Source: Selaginella moellendorffii
Taxonomy: Eukaryota; Streptophyta; Lycopodiopsida; Selaginellales; Selaginellaceae
Reading direction: 5' to 3'
Length of the DNA stretch: 64,000 nucleotides
Assembly: GCF_000143415.4 (NCBI RefSeq)
Contig: NW_003314266.1
Span: 3,604,398 to 3,668,397 of the forward strand
Each line of letters begins with the position of its first letter. Positions within the stretch are counted from its first letter, which is position 1. This document shows, in pieces, positions 34,504 to 45,542 of the stretch. A model generated the notes under the pieces. The model was not told the DNA's origin, ran no database searches, and was given only the letters and a program-made list of their open reading frames with translations. A program made the translations under genes and the position numbers.

Positions 34504-36117
34504 TCGCCATCGCCGCCAAGAGGTTCTTCTCTCTTCCCTCTCTCTTTTGCTACTTGGAAAGAACAGTGTTCTTGGTGGATTGGATGGAGAATTGGTCTCT
34601 CTCTTGTTCCTCGTCGTGGAGGTGAGATTTTTCTTTCGTGGGATAGGATGATCGTCGTCAGCATTTCGATTGCATCGAATTTTTTTTTGGGGTTTGGTCG
34701 CGGTGATTTCTCCACCGCCAATGCTCATACGATTTCTGTCATATAGAGGAGAAACAAACATATATGGAGCTCTGGCAATTCATTTATGTATCATGCGCAA
34801 TGGTTCGTGTTCACGATCATCAAAAGAAGCTTTTTTTTTTTGTTGATTTCAAAGCTTTTCCTTTTGCTGTAGATTCATGGAGTAGATTCATGGAGTGAGC
34901 GGCGGCAACGCTGGAACAAAACGTAAGTAAGCAGGAATCCTGGCCGACAAACTAAGAAAACTCACTGTTTTGTTTGCATTGGAGTTTGCGATGGCACGTT
35001 TCCACGACCCGAGTGTGTTTAGTCCGTGTCTCTTCCAGTCCTGCCCAACAAACACAAACAGCAAGCGTGCGTGATTAAATCGAAGAAGCAGCCACGCTTT
35101 GCTTTGACTGATCCGATCGATGAAACTAAGTGATAATAAAAAGGAAAGAAACTCACCTAGGTAGCCACCGGCGGACACGCTATACGTTTTTGCTATACTG
35201 ATCCGGTGCTCGCGAGCGGGTCCTTGAGTCCGTATATAAAAGCTCGAGCCATTGATTCAACCATCTCTTTCTCACTGCGCGAAAGAAAAGCCCACCAGGA
35301 AAGAATCAATCATGCATACACATTAAGGCACTCACAGGCTGCTGCTGAATCTCCCTGCTGCTGCTGCTGCTGCTGCTGCTGCTACTGGGGCTGGCAATCT
35401 CTCCACTTCGTGGCCGGCTACATAGCCTTCCAAGAAGAGGAGGCTGGGGTCAAGGCAAAGACCAGGTCCACTTACAGCCAAGGTCTCTCTCCATTCCTTC
35501 ATTGATAGACTGCTTCTCTGGCCACCTTCCTGCGAGCACCTGCTATAGCTGCTATCTGTGAGGAACCTGCCAAAATGTCACCAAAGGAATCAGATCAGGC
35601 AAGGCAAAGGAGTGCTTCCTCTCCTCACTCTTCCAGGCTAGAAAAGGAGGGATCAGAAAGAGCGAACAAGGATTTTTACCATTTCTCGCTGTCCCGCCCC
35701 GGTCCTTGCCTTGCGCTCCGCTGCTCCGCTGCCTGTAATTACAAACTTCGTCCATTTGTCAACAACGTAGTAATCATCACTCACCACCCTGCTGACGGTG
35801 GAAAAAAAAAATGCTTATTTTTCTCCTTCCTTGCCTTTCGATATGAAGCAGTCACACGTTCTCATGATGTTGAGAAGCGACACCCGGCTTTGTCCATATT
35901 CATGGCCTGCCTCCAGCTTTATCTGCTTCGCAAAAGTAAAGATCAGATCCAGAAAAGCCTGGATATTCGAATACAAACGAAGTATGCAAGTCTTACCTCT
36001 CTATCCGGCTCATAGTCGTCCGTGGAATGATAGGGTGCTGATTCTGATGAGAGAGCTTCATAACCTCGGAACAACACGTAACAGACGCCATTACTACACA
36101 GCGGTTTGCAAGTAAAG
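34504..36117. other. Intergenic region with a CTG tract
   Basis: 1.6 kb without a supported gene. It includes a (ctg)n run at about 35355-35381, a TATA-like tatataaaag at 35233-35242 and short unsupported frames. Confidence 0.4.
35355..35381 (+). repeat. (CTG)n microsatellite
   Basis: Nine uninterrupted or nearly uninterrupted ctg units. No reading frame around it is convincing. Confidence 0.8.
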
Positions 36118-36480
36118 TCAGTGATTGCGTTCATCACACCATGCCATTAAGCATAAACCGCGACGCCAGATCGAGGGGCCCCGAGGCGTTCCGACGACAT
36201 TTTTCTCACCAATGAGTACTTCCCTGGAGGAGCAAGAGAACTCCAAGGTGGCATACGCAGTCCATTGAATACTCGCACACTCTTGAGAGCTAACGGACTC
36301 ACGATCCAGCACAGGAGGATTGTGTGTACCTTCACATCACTCCCCACAGGCACTTTGCGGACAAGCTGCAGATGAAACACGGGAACGAGTCAGCAGTGGC
36401 AGCGAAAAAAAAAGGACTCGCACCTCAAAACTTTGAACCACGTTTTCTCAAAGGTGTAGCACGTGTGCTGACGCTCCTCG
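36118..36480 (-). pseudogene. Unidentified gene remnant
   Basis: Reverse-strand pieces look like exons: CYTFEKTWFKVL ending at a donor (about 36425), then after ctgcag LVRKVPVGSDVK (36365-36330), then ECASIQWTAYATLEFSC and IGEKNVVGTPRGPSIW (about 36275-36170). The pieces are protein-like and each side has splice-like signals, but no phase-consistent model joins them and a frameshift is needed after SDVK. I do not recognise the family. It is either a decayed gene or one whose exons I placed wrongly. Confidence 0.35.
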
Positions 36481-36644
36481 TCCCCCCGGTTTAAGCACTA
36501 AATCAAATCTCGTCCGTTAGCTTTCTGGAGAAACGCACACGCACAGCCTCGGCTTACCTAGGCTGACATGCGTACTCGAGCGCCTCCCAACTCTCGTGTT
36601 CATCCCTACACGTAGCTCGAACCTATAGATCTCTATACCTCTTA

Positions 36645-38123
36645 TCAGCCGGAACGATGAATGAAAGTCCCCGTATCATTCCAAGGGCGCTCGGAGTAAG
36701 ACTTCCCAATGATACTGCGCGCGGTGTTGACAGTACCGTCCTCGCACCTGTACTCGGGGAAGTACTCCGTGAAGGAACTGGTGCCGAGGTCATGCAGTCC
36801 ATTGAACAGAAACTCGTGGATGTAATGCTGCATGAAACGAAGGTTATTTGGCCCAGCGAAACAATTCACAGTACCTCGCATCGATCCTCTCCTAGAAGCC
36901 TTCTCAAGACAGGCCGTCCAGGATCCTGTAAAACAGGTGTTGGTCGATAGGAATCTCCGAAAAGCTCCATACCTTCGAAGCACGCCATGTCAAGTAACGG
37001 TGGTGAGCCACTTTGTTCCTACAAGTCGCATCGATATCGGTCTCACTTGTGGCAGCACCTATAATCCTTGTCCACGCCTGCGAGTTGGACCCAGTTCAAC
37101 ACCCAAACCATTGGCAATTCTATGATGCTTTACCATTATATAATCTTGAAACGCCAGATAGATAGCTTCGTCAACTTCCTTGTTGCTTTCGGGCTTTGAC
37201 CACAAAACGATCGGCGAAAAGAACTGCAACGATTCCCCAGTAAGTTTCTCACCCCATGGAAGCAGCTGCAGCCAGGTGCTACACGTTAAAGCATTGACAA
37301 AATCTTAGAAGCTTGTGAAATCACCTTGCTATGCTTTTTAACTAACGGCAGGAGCTCACTGTAGTACTTGTCCTTGTAAGCTTTGTCGGCTTCGACGTTA
37401 TACAGCGGATTTAAATCCCTATAGAAGCAGAGGGAAAAGCCTAGAATGAAAATGGAATGAAAACACAATCACGAAACATAGAGAACCTAACGAGGAAAAA
37501 GAAAGAACCTCCAAACCGCAAGAACTTACAAGACGAAAATGCTCCTAGACGACGAAGTGAAGAAATCCGCGCAGAAGATAGGCAGATCGAAGCAGGGCCT
37601 TGGAAAAATGGCCATGTTAAACACCTGCAAAGAACCAAGTTGATCACAAGCTATGTCTTCCTTGTTCTTCTTACCTGCATTGCCTCTCCACCATCAATAA
37701 CAGCCGAGCGAAGCATCCGGATTTTTTTCGACTGGTAAGCATGGCTCTTGATGACAGTTCTTCGATCTTCCGCGAGAATTTCCCCTACATGATTCTGGAA
37801 AAAAAGAAGAGAGAAATCCGAATGATACTCTAAATTTTTCCACCATACCTTGACAATCTCATCCGGCTCCACGAGCTGCTCGAACCGAGAGACGCTATCC
37901 ACCGCGAAATCCACGAACTTGTCATACAAAGCGGCTGCTCTTAGAAGAACAAGCCGCTGCCGCTGCCGAAAGACCTGGAATGATCGATTTCTACTCATCG
38001 ATTCTCCGAAGCAAATCCCATCTCTACCTTCAATCTCGCCGCGGCAAGGAAGATCCTTCGATCCGGAGGAAATGTAGCTCCCGGCTGGAAGAAGGCGGCA
38101 ACGTCCGGCGCGCGATGCTCCAT
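36645..38123 (-). CDS. HY2: Phytochromobilin:ferredoxin oxidoreductase (HY2 family, 333 aa)
   Basis: Nine exons: 38123-38028, 37974-37849, 37794-37675, 37624-37530, 37418-37325, 37265-37134, 37077-36973, 36925-36875, 36827-36645. All use GT-AG, phases are consistent and the product is 333 aa, the family's usual size. Diagnostic blocks are FDLPIFCADFFTSS (Cys-Ala-Asp-Phe-Phe) followed by VLDLNPLY, KYYSELLPL, LLPWGEKLTGESLQFFSPIV, HHRYLTWRASKDPGRPVLRRLLGE and FLFNGLHDLGTSSF joined to TEYFPEYRCEDG. These are the ferredoxin-dependent bilin reductase fold and the HY2 C-terminus. The enzyme reduces biliverdin IX-alpha in the plastid to phytochromobilin for phytochrome. An obvious long transit peptide is not seen in this model, so the N-terminus may be extended upstream or atypical. 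Confidence 0.93.
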
Positions 38124-38199
38124 AGCAACAAAACCCTAAACCTCTCGTTGTGGTAGAGCCCTAAAAAAGTAGAGTGGAAACGGAGGGGAGGAAGCGGCT
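38124..38199. promoter_or_regulatory. 76-bp bidirectional promoter between HY2 and the mitochondrial-type gene
   Basis: Only 76 bp separate the two ATG codons, which point away from each other. The interval contains aaaaccctaaacc (a telo-box-like word) and agccctaaaaaag. The leaders and core promoters of both genes must overlap here or in the genes themselves. Confidence 0.6.
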
Positions 38200-38560
38200 A
38201 TGGCGACGGCAGCTCGTTCCATCGCTTCAAAGCTCGCGCGCCCGGCATCCTCGCCTCACCAGATCATCCCACGCCGGATGATGTCCGCGGGAGGTATGGG
38301 CAAAATCTTTGAGAACATCTAGAGCGAGCGGTTTGTTCGCTTTTCCAGGGCACGACGATGTGCACAGAGTGAATTGGTACCAGGCGCCGCTCAGCCCCAT
38401 GTCTTGGAAGGAGCACCAAGTAAGAAATCGTGATTTCCCCTTTCCATCGATCGATCGAGCCATTTCTTTTCTTTCCCCTTCTTAGATTGTGCTTGGAGTG
38501 ATCTTTGGATGGGGAGTTGTGGGCTACAGTGGATACAAGTTTTTCACCAGGAAGAAGTAA
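38200..38560 (+). CDS. Small single-pass membrane protein, probably mitochondrial (79 aa)
   Basis: Three exons: 38200-38293, 38349-38419, 38486-38560, GT-AG, 79 aa. Residues 1-31 (MATAARSIASKLARPASSPH..., RRMMSAGG) have the Arg/Ser/Ala composition of a mitochondrial presequence. Residues about 36-52 read VNWYQAPLSPMSWKEHQ. A transmembrane segment IVLGVIFGWGVVGYSGYKFF is followed by TRKK at the C-terminus. This layout matches small accessory subunits of the inner-membrane respiratory complexes, but I cannot name the subunit. The reading frame is short yet exon phases and splice sites agree. Confidence 0.72.
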
Positions 38561-38887
38561 GCTTTGTGGAGGTGGAGTTTGGAGTTTGGAGTTTCTTTTT
38601 TTCTTCTCTCTTTGTTCCATCTCTTTGAGAATAACGAGTGGACATGAAACTCTGGAGAACGAAGAACTCCAAGAGCTTTTTCGTTTAGCCAGTGTTGCAC
38701 TGCCATTCTCGGCTATCGATTTCTTTGAGCAGTGCTTTTTCCAGCTCGAGCTCATGGATGATCTCGTCATATATCTTGTCTTCTTTATCACCTGAGTGAG
38801 TATCACAAAGAGCTCAGCGGATAGAAATCATACCGACGATTACTTCCACAGATTTTATATACTTTTGGTTGATGAGAACTTGAGAGA

Positions 38888-40868
38888 TCAATCACCTGCT
38901 GGAGTTTGGATCGTCACGATAAACCCCTTTTGCCTTAGCTCGATCTCGGCAGCCTCTCGGTTGTAAGTCTCAACCTCGAAACTCAGAGGCTCGGGTGGCG
39001 CATCTCCCTGTATAACCAAGAACGTTTAGCGAGCTTCCCGAAACGAAACGAAAAGTGTAAGAACCTGTTCGTATCGATCATAAGGAAGCACTGTTGGATC
39101 CAAACGCCATCCAGAAACTCCTTGTTTGTACACATAGCACCTAGAAAGAGCATGACAAGCTACTTCTTTTTCTATTCCTCTATTGATTTTACCTTGTTAT
39201 GCCAGCATCCGAGCACAACTGGGCCACCCACATTGCTCGCTTCGACGTCCTGCCTAAGCACAAGAATGACAAATGATGAGGAAAAAGAGTTGTAAAGCTA
39301 AAGTGGAGACTCACTGTATAGGATCACCACGTCGTTCTCCTCAATCTTTGGAAAATGATGATTGTTCTCCCAATCGCTCGCACTCATAGCCAAGCCTTTA
39401 GGCCATTCTTCCACTGCAAGTTCCAGCTGTTTAGAAGATTACAGTGAGTACGAATTTGGTACCTGGAATGTGTAAAGAGCCAGGAATGTGGCCGTAGAGG
39501 GACCTCTCGTCATATCTGCGAACGTCTATCAACAGAGGCCGGATGCCTGGCTGCTGCTCTTTTGCGTTAAATCCCGCCTCCTGCAGTACGAATGCAACAG
39601 CATCCCTGGATCACCTACACAGATGAGGTCTTGCATGACTCACCAAGCGGCAAGAAAGCATCCAAACCTTCCCAGAAAATTGATGTAGGACCTTCCGGCA
39701 TCGGACATGTACGCTTGGATTCCTCCAGAAAGAACACAGCATCTATAAATGCCGAAGAGTAAGTCGTGACACAAAGAATAACGTTTGTCTCTCACCCGTT
39801 AAAGCCAAGCTCAGCAGCAACAGTAGCAGCCCGTTGTGCTCGCTGTCCTCTCGTCGAAACAAAAACCAGAATAGCGGTTCTCGTCGGTTGCTTGGCTGCT
39901 GGAAACCGGCTATCCCATACGCTTTCTACGAGTTGTAAGCAGGCTCTCACTTCACTTTCTGCATTACTAGAACGTCAATTTCAGGTGTAAAAGCCCGAAA
40001 AACAACACCGACAGAAGCCAACAGTGAAACAAGGGACAAGAAACATCACGAGCAATAAAGAAAAGGAACACAAACAAAGAAAGTAAGAACAAAACAACCA
40101 AACGAAAGAAACACAAAGAAAGAAAGAACAAGCAAGCCAAACAAACAAGAACAAAAGGTGGAAAGAAGTACCTGGAATGTTGATCACGTACTCGAGCGAG
40201 AAGGCGCTGGCACGAACAGCATCCGGATGCCTCACGTCGATGAGCAAGAAGGGCACGCTATCCAGCTCCGCGAGCTTCCTCACCGCCTTGGGACTTAGCA
40301 TCGCGTAGAGCGGAGAATCCACAGGCCTGAAAGGAAGGCTATTGATCCTCGCCTCGCTCACCCCTTGTCCATCTCTAAGCATCTGTCGCCGCCGAGCCAA
40401 GACCCTGCGAAGCTGCCTCACGCTCCACGCAACCACGGCGATCTGGAGCAAGAACGTGATGGAGCCGCCCACGTAGTGGATCAAAAGCCGTCCCCGTTCC
40501 TCGCCATTCTCGCCATTCTCCCCATTCTCCCCATTCTGGGAAGGCGATGGAGCTAGAGCTGCTGGAACCCCAGCGATTCCAGATATTTCGGGGATTCTTT
40601 CGATTGGCGCTGGCTCCGCCCCAAGACTGCCGAAATCCAGGCTGAGCGTGCTGTCCATAAGCTCTGAGGGCATCGTCGGTCGATCCCAGCGCTCGCCATA
40701 GCTGCCGCTGCCTCCGCCATCACCGCCGCTGCCTAATCCTACTCCTGCTACCGAGAATGACAGACCTTGCCGTGGATTCGAGGATGCCGATGGCGGCTGC
40801 GACGATGGGAGCGCCGCCGCAAGCTTCTCCAGGTCGGCAACCATGTCCTCCATTGGAGACGAAGCCAT
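38888..40868 (-). CDS. Membrane-anchored protein with two rhodanese-like domains lacking catalytic Cys (477 aa)
   Basis: Eight exons: 40868-40172, 39958-39796, 39742-39668, 39605-39463, 39413-39315, 39253-39193, 39140-39065, 39007-38888, all GT-AG and in phase, 477 aa. Residues 1-125 are low-complexity (Ser, Gly, a NGE repeat). One transmembrane helix lies at about 135-149 (SITFLLQIAVVAWSV). The first rhodanese-like domain (about 188-305) has LLIDVRHPDAV and VFVSTRGQR, with Ser267 where the active Cys of the CxxGxR loop belongs. The second (about 318-440) has PLLIDVRRYDE, GHIPGSLHIP and LYSRTSKRA, with Ser393 at the Cys position. Neither can transfer sulfur by the normal route. Plastid relatives such as CAS and TROL also use rhodanese modules non-enzymatically; relationship to them is inference. 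Confidence 0.85.
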
Positions 40869-40969
40869 AGCTGGGAGGAGCCCTAATAAAGTAATAAAAG
40901 AAGAGAAAAATGCCAAATCCAAAATGTTTGGATTATAGACCAAATAGAATATGCTTCCAATTTAAAAGC

Positions 40970-41240
40970 TCTTATACCACCTCCAAGGAGTGTAAACCTT
41001 TCCCTGGACATAGCAAACCATCCAAACGGTATTGAGCTCGAAATGCTAGCCCTGGGAATCTCTCGGGCATAAACTTCGTAGGGTGTTCCCAGATTCTTGG
41101 ATCGCGTCCCATGGCCAAAGTAAACAACGCAGTGCCTTTGGGAATGTGATAGCCGCGGATCTTGCAAGATTCGTCAGAGCTGCGAGGGATGAGGAGTGGA
41201 CCTGGAGGGCAAATTCTCAGAGTTTCCGTACCTTCGGGGC
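40970..41240 (-). pseudogene. Cytochrome P450 C-terminal fragment
   Basis: On the reverse strand 41225-40990 reads ETLRICPPGPLLIPR (the EXXR K-helix), IRGYHIPKGTALFTLAMGRD and IWEHPTKFMPERFPG (the PERF motif), with a Pro-Gly-Lys-Gly piece after it that recalls the haem loop, although the Cys loop itself is rearranged. There is no upstream P450 sequence. This is a dead fragment just upstream of the rhodanese gene. Confidence 0.8.
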
Positions 41241-41544
41241 ATTGGTGACGAGAGCTAGTATGATAAGTGTAGTTCGCGGTGGCTTGTAGTTGTGATCACA
41301 ACCCCGGGTTTTAGAGAAATCCCAGAAGAACTCAACCTTGCCGAAGATCCACTTTTCTGCCAAACGCTTGTGCTCATGCTCACGGACGAAGACATCACCC
41401 AGATTCCAAGGTAAGGTTTCAAGCTTTCGAGGCCTGGGCTCACGAGTCAGAGCAATCAATAGCCTACCTTCCAGGCCTGTGAGTTAGAGGTCTTAGGTTC
41501 TTGACCAACTTTAGAGCTCTCCGTCCTTTAGAAATGCCGGGGTT
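41241..41544. other. Unassigned sequence
   Basis: A reverse-strand frame (about 41459-41217) reads GDVFVREHEHKRLAEKWIFG and looks protein-like, but has no family I recognise and no splice partner. It may be another part of the decayed P450 neighbourhood. Confidence 0.3.
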
Positions 41545-41770
41545 GGGGACATCGCATTGGATCCTTGTTATGCCAGTATCCGAGCACAACTGGGCCACCC
41601 TCATTGCATGCCTTCAAACAAGAATGAAATGTAAATCTCAAAGAAGAAACTTAAAGAGTTATACAAGCTAAAGTGGAGACTTACTGAATGGAATCACCTA
41701 ATTGCTCGCACTCATAACCAAGACTTCCAAAGTTAGAGAAGTAGAAATTTGGTACCTATGGAGAAGCCTT
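41545..41770 (-). pseudogene. Partial copy of the rhodanese gene (exons 5-6 region)
   Basis: The words ttgttatgccagtatccgagcacaactgggccaccc, taaagtggagactta and ctcgcactcataaccaag repeat 39190-39400 of the intact gene, with deletions. It lies upstream of that gene in the same orientation and is non-functional. Confidence 0.75.
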
Positions 41771-41846
41771 AGAAATCATTACTGAGTGAAAAGCGTGATC
41801 GATGCTCGTCTTAAGTCCTCGATGCTGGTATGTTGACCAACGTTGA

Positions 41847-43558
41847 CTAAGTCTGGGGAGCTTTCCCCTGAATGGTCAGAACCGAGAAATCGCCAACGCA
41901 GTAGTGATGGATCGTCTTCCTTGGGTCTAGAGCCACGCCATTATAGCAAAGCTGCCACTTCTTCTCGTTTGATACAAGCTCATGTGCTACCTTTCTCTTG
42001 ATCGCTCTCACGCTCGCGTTGCTTGGAAACATCGCTGTGTACGAGCTCCCTGTCGTGGGCGAGACCACCGTGATCCATAGCTGTGTCTCCGGCGATGATC
42101 TAGATTGATTCCGAGCTCAGGAAACACTTAGAGAGTATTCTAGAGTTTTTCTTACCTTTTGGATCTCTTGTTCTTGCGAGAAAGCTGATGCTGATTTCGC
42201 TGATGCTCGCATTCTTCCTCGCTGGTGGAATCTTGATCGCTCGAGGACGTGGGTATGTCGAAACAGTAGCTACATTTCCTCTTGATCTTCATGTCGAGAA
42301 GACGCATCTCTCTCCTGAAACTTTGGAGCAGATCGAGCTTGTCCAGTACGACGCTCTCAAGCTTTAACTCGAAGAGTTTAGCGCAGTCCACTTTGGCCAA
42401 GAGTTCCCGGAGCTTCTCCCTGTCGAAGTCCTCGATGCTGGTCATTATAAACCTGTTGATCTCCTGGCAGAGAATGTCGTGACCAGTCGATCGATCGGAG
42501 ATGAAGCCGGCGACCTCCAAGAACTCGTCGAGATTCATCTGCCCTGGACACGACTCTTGCAAGTAGACTTCCATGAAGTGGACGGCGAGCCTTGTGTATT
42601 CTGGCTGATGCCTCGCAAAGTTTCTAGCGAGAGATAGAGCCGAGATGGAATCAGGAAAACCAGTTCTTCGACTCTGATCGCACGGAAGGAGATTCCCAAA
42701 GAAGTCGATCTGCAAGGCCTTGATCAAGTTGCGGTCGATCTTCTTCAGTCGTGAACTAGAAGCAGCCAGGAAATCCAAAAGCGCAAGAGCTGGAAAGATG
42801 GCAAGCAAGCCGTCGAGGGTGTCGTCCACATTGCCTCGATCAGGGAGTTTCCTCATGTGTTCTTCATGGAGATCTACTTTTTCTTGGAAATGCTTGAGCA
42901 GAAACTCGGAGAAAAGCCCGGCGTTGCGGCAAATCTGGAGCCTTTGCACACATCCAACCTTGAAGATGAGCTTGTGTAGAGCAGTGACGAAGGACTTCGC
43001 GACCCCCCAGAGAACAAAGGCACCATACGGGAGGACTTTTTTCTCGAAAAAGCAGGACAGGAACAAGGAGAGAAGCTCGCTCGATAGATGAAACATCACC
43101 TTCTCGAAAACCTTGTCGAGCGATTCCTCCAGCATCGAAAGAAATCTCAAAGCATCCGAGAAGAAGAGCGATACCTCGGCGTGGGTGGACAAATCTGTCA
43201 ATGTAGGCAGGGCCTTGTCGAGGAGCTTGGCAATGGCGTCGCCATCTCTAGACTCGCGAATCCATAGCAGGTCACACCATCGATCTAGGAGTGGGATCTC
43301 CAAGAAGCTGGAGGCGGCACGAAGAACTGCAACGTTGGACCCGTCCACCCGATTGTCACGCTCTTGCAAGGCCTTGAGAAGTCTATCAAAGCCATCTGAG
43401 CCTCCCGGGAAGTTTGGAAGATCCACAAGCAGGCGACTGCCTCCTCCAGCATCCAGTGCACATTTGCAGATCTTTCGGAAGAATTCAGCTGCTTCCAAGT
43501 TGAACTTATCATCGACAAATCGTTCGCCTGCCACGAAGATCACTACTTCCGGGGCCAT
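41847..43558 (-). CDS. BTB/NPH3-like protein with a C-terminal ubiquitin-like domain (551 aa)
   Basis: Two exons, 43558-42156 and 42099-41847, joined by a 56-bp intron (gtaaga...tctag). Without splicing the first frame ends at a TAA inside the intron. Residues 1-110 resemble a BTB/POZ fold (VVIFVAGERFVDDKFNLEAAEFFRKI, LLVDLPNFPGGSDGFDRLLKAL). Residues about 130-420 are helical and NPH3-like (FFSDALRFLSMLEESL, LAVHFMEVYLQE, DKLDLLQSFRREMRLLDMKIKRK). A Ser/Asp/Glu and Lys/Arg tail follows to about 467. Exon 2 encodes a beta-grasp unit (QLWITVVSPTTGSSYTAMF, SNASVRAIKRKVAHEL, WQLCYNGVALDPRKT, FSVLTI), the ubiquitin-like pattern without a terminal Gly-Gly. NPH3-type BTB proteins are CUL3 substrate adaptors. 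The domain fusion is unusual. Confidence 0.72.
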
Positions 43559-44382
43559 CCATATAAGAGCTTGGAAGGGTAAAAGAATGACATTAAAGTA
43601 TAACCATTTTAGAATATTCTCTTCTTAAAGAAGGGTTTATTTATATAATTACAATAAACCAATGACATTTTTCAAGAATATAAATAACAAGTAGATAGAA
43701 GGTTTTGAGCCATTTAAGCATAAAAGATAATTACAAAATTGATACAAATAACTGATATTAAAATAAAATAAATAATTTAAAATATTTCTAGAAAAATATT
43801 TTATTACACTTAAATTAATTTTAGCATGTAATTATTTATTATAATACTATTCAGTTGTCATTTCATTCTACATTGTTTAAAATTTTATTTACAAAAAAAG
43901 GATTTATAGTTTTCTAGATGTGACACTTTGATGTTACATATCACACACTTTTTTAGAACTTTGTACTCAGAGTATTCAAAACATAATTAACTTTATATTT
44001 TTTATAAATTAATAAAATATTTGAAATTATTGTAAAATCTTCAACTTTTTTTCATAGTATTATGACTCTTTATATACTAGGCTTATTTAAGTTTAATTAA
44101 ATCTACTATTTACTAAAGTTTTTATTTTTTAATACACAGATTGAAATTTACACTTTTGCTATATCAGTTGCTCAACTTGGCATTTTTATAATTTGTCAAT
44201 GAAGTTTAATGCTTCTAGCTGATGCCACAGATGCCAATCTTAATAAATTTTACATAACAGTTCCATGATAAATAAATGAGTGTTTTTGTAAGTTATGATC
44301 AATGTTGTCGTTTTCCAGCCCCTTAACATAAAGCTTAAAAAGATTTAAAACGACATCCAACAACTCAAAAAGAGTGTTAGAG
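43559..44382. other. AT-rich intergenic DNA
   Basis: About 820 bp, very AT-rich, upstream of the BTB gene and left of the solo LTR. No open frame or recognised repeat end. Confidence 0.5.
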
Positions 44383-45507
44383 GTATGTGTAAGCGACTAA
44401 ATTTTCCATTCTACTTTAGTCACTTAACCACACCTCTGACCACTTGGAGGAGTCTCATTCACAACCTCCATAAGTCCAATCCAGGACTTGGGACTTGCTA
44501 GCCCCGAGAATGGCATCCATGCCACTCAACATTTGCACTTGGTCCAAGTGCTCCACGTGTCCGATCCCATGACCGACACTCAAAGGTACCACCGACATAG
44601 CAGCCCGTTACGCTAAGGCCATGCCCAATCACCTTTGCCACACTGGTAGTCCAATACCACTTGCATCACCGTCTTGGCTCTCCAAGACTAGGAAAACCAT
44701 CCGTGAGTGGTCATCTCAGATCCACTCCTTAGCATCCTTAGGATGCCCACCGACAAGGGGAATAGCCTTCCTCAATATCCCTCTGTCAGTCCCCACTAAG
44801 TCCCTTTCTGCCCCTGGCCGTGTTTGCCAACACTGCCACTGGATCGAGACCCACAGGCCCGACCACTAAGTCCCACGGTCCTCTGAGACTTCCTCACCAC
44901 ACGACTGTGTCCTTGGTCACTACCCCAGAGAACTGCTCCTCTTCCTTTCCACAGTCTGGGCCTTTGGGACAACATTTCGGAACACCGTGGCCTTACGCGA
45001 GCCACCTGGGTACTCTCCTCGCCTTCTGCCCTTGGGTGCTCTAGCCATGGGCTTAGAGCGGGTTCCGTTGAGCCACACCAGGTATCCAAGTAGGTAGTGC
45101 CACCCACACTTGGACTGGGAGCATCGGCCAGTCGATCTCCCGGGGGAACTAGAGCCGGCTCTTGAACACTTCACCAAGCTACCCCGCTTGTCGGTCTGTG
45201 TTCACTCTAGTCTTGGACTTCCCAGTGGGCAGCTCATCACCCAACACTGGGTCCGGCCTTCCTGGGCCAAACTGGCCTTTCCTGGCCAAACTGGCTCCAC
45301 TGCAGTCCTCCCCCTACTATACTTTTGGAGCTCACCAAACCCCCCAGGGTCTGGGAGACGAACGCTTTGGGCTTTCACCCTCTCAGGCTCCGGACTCGGA
45401 CTCGGACTCGGACTCGGACTCGGACTCGGACTCGGACTCGGACTCGGACTCGGGCTCGGGCTCGGGCTCGGTCTCGGCCTCGGGCTCGGTCTCGGTCTCG
45501 GTCCCGA

Positions 45508-45542
<35 letters not shown>

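Noticed and set aside
33463-34761. Long frames on the reverse strand and in other frames of the AHL gene
   Set aside because: GC-rich, stop-poor shadow frames of the AHL exon. Only the forward frame carries the AT-hook and PPC motifs.
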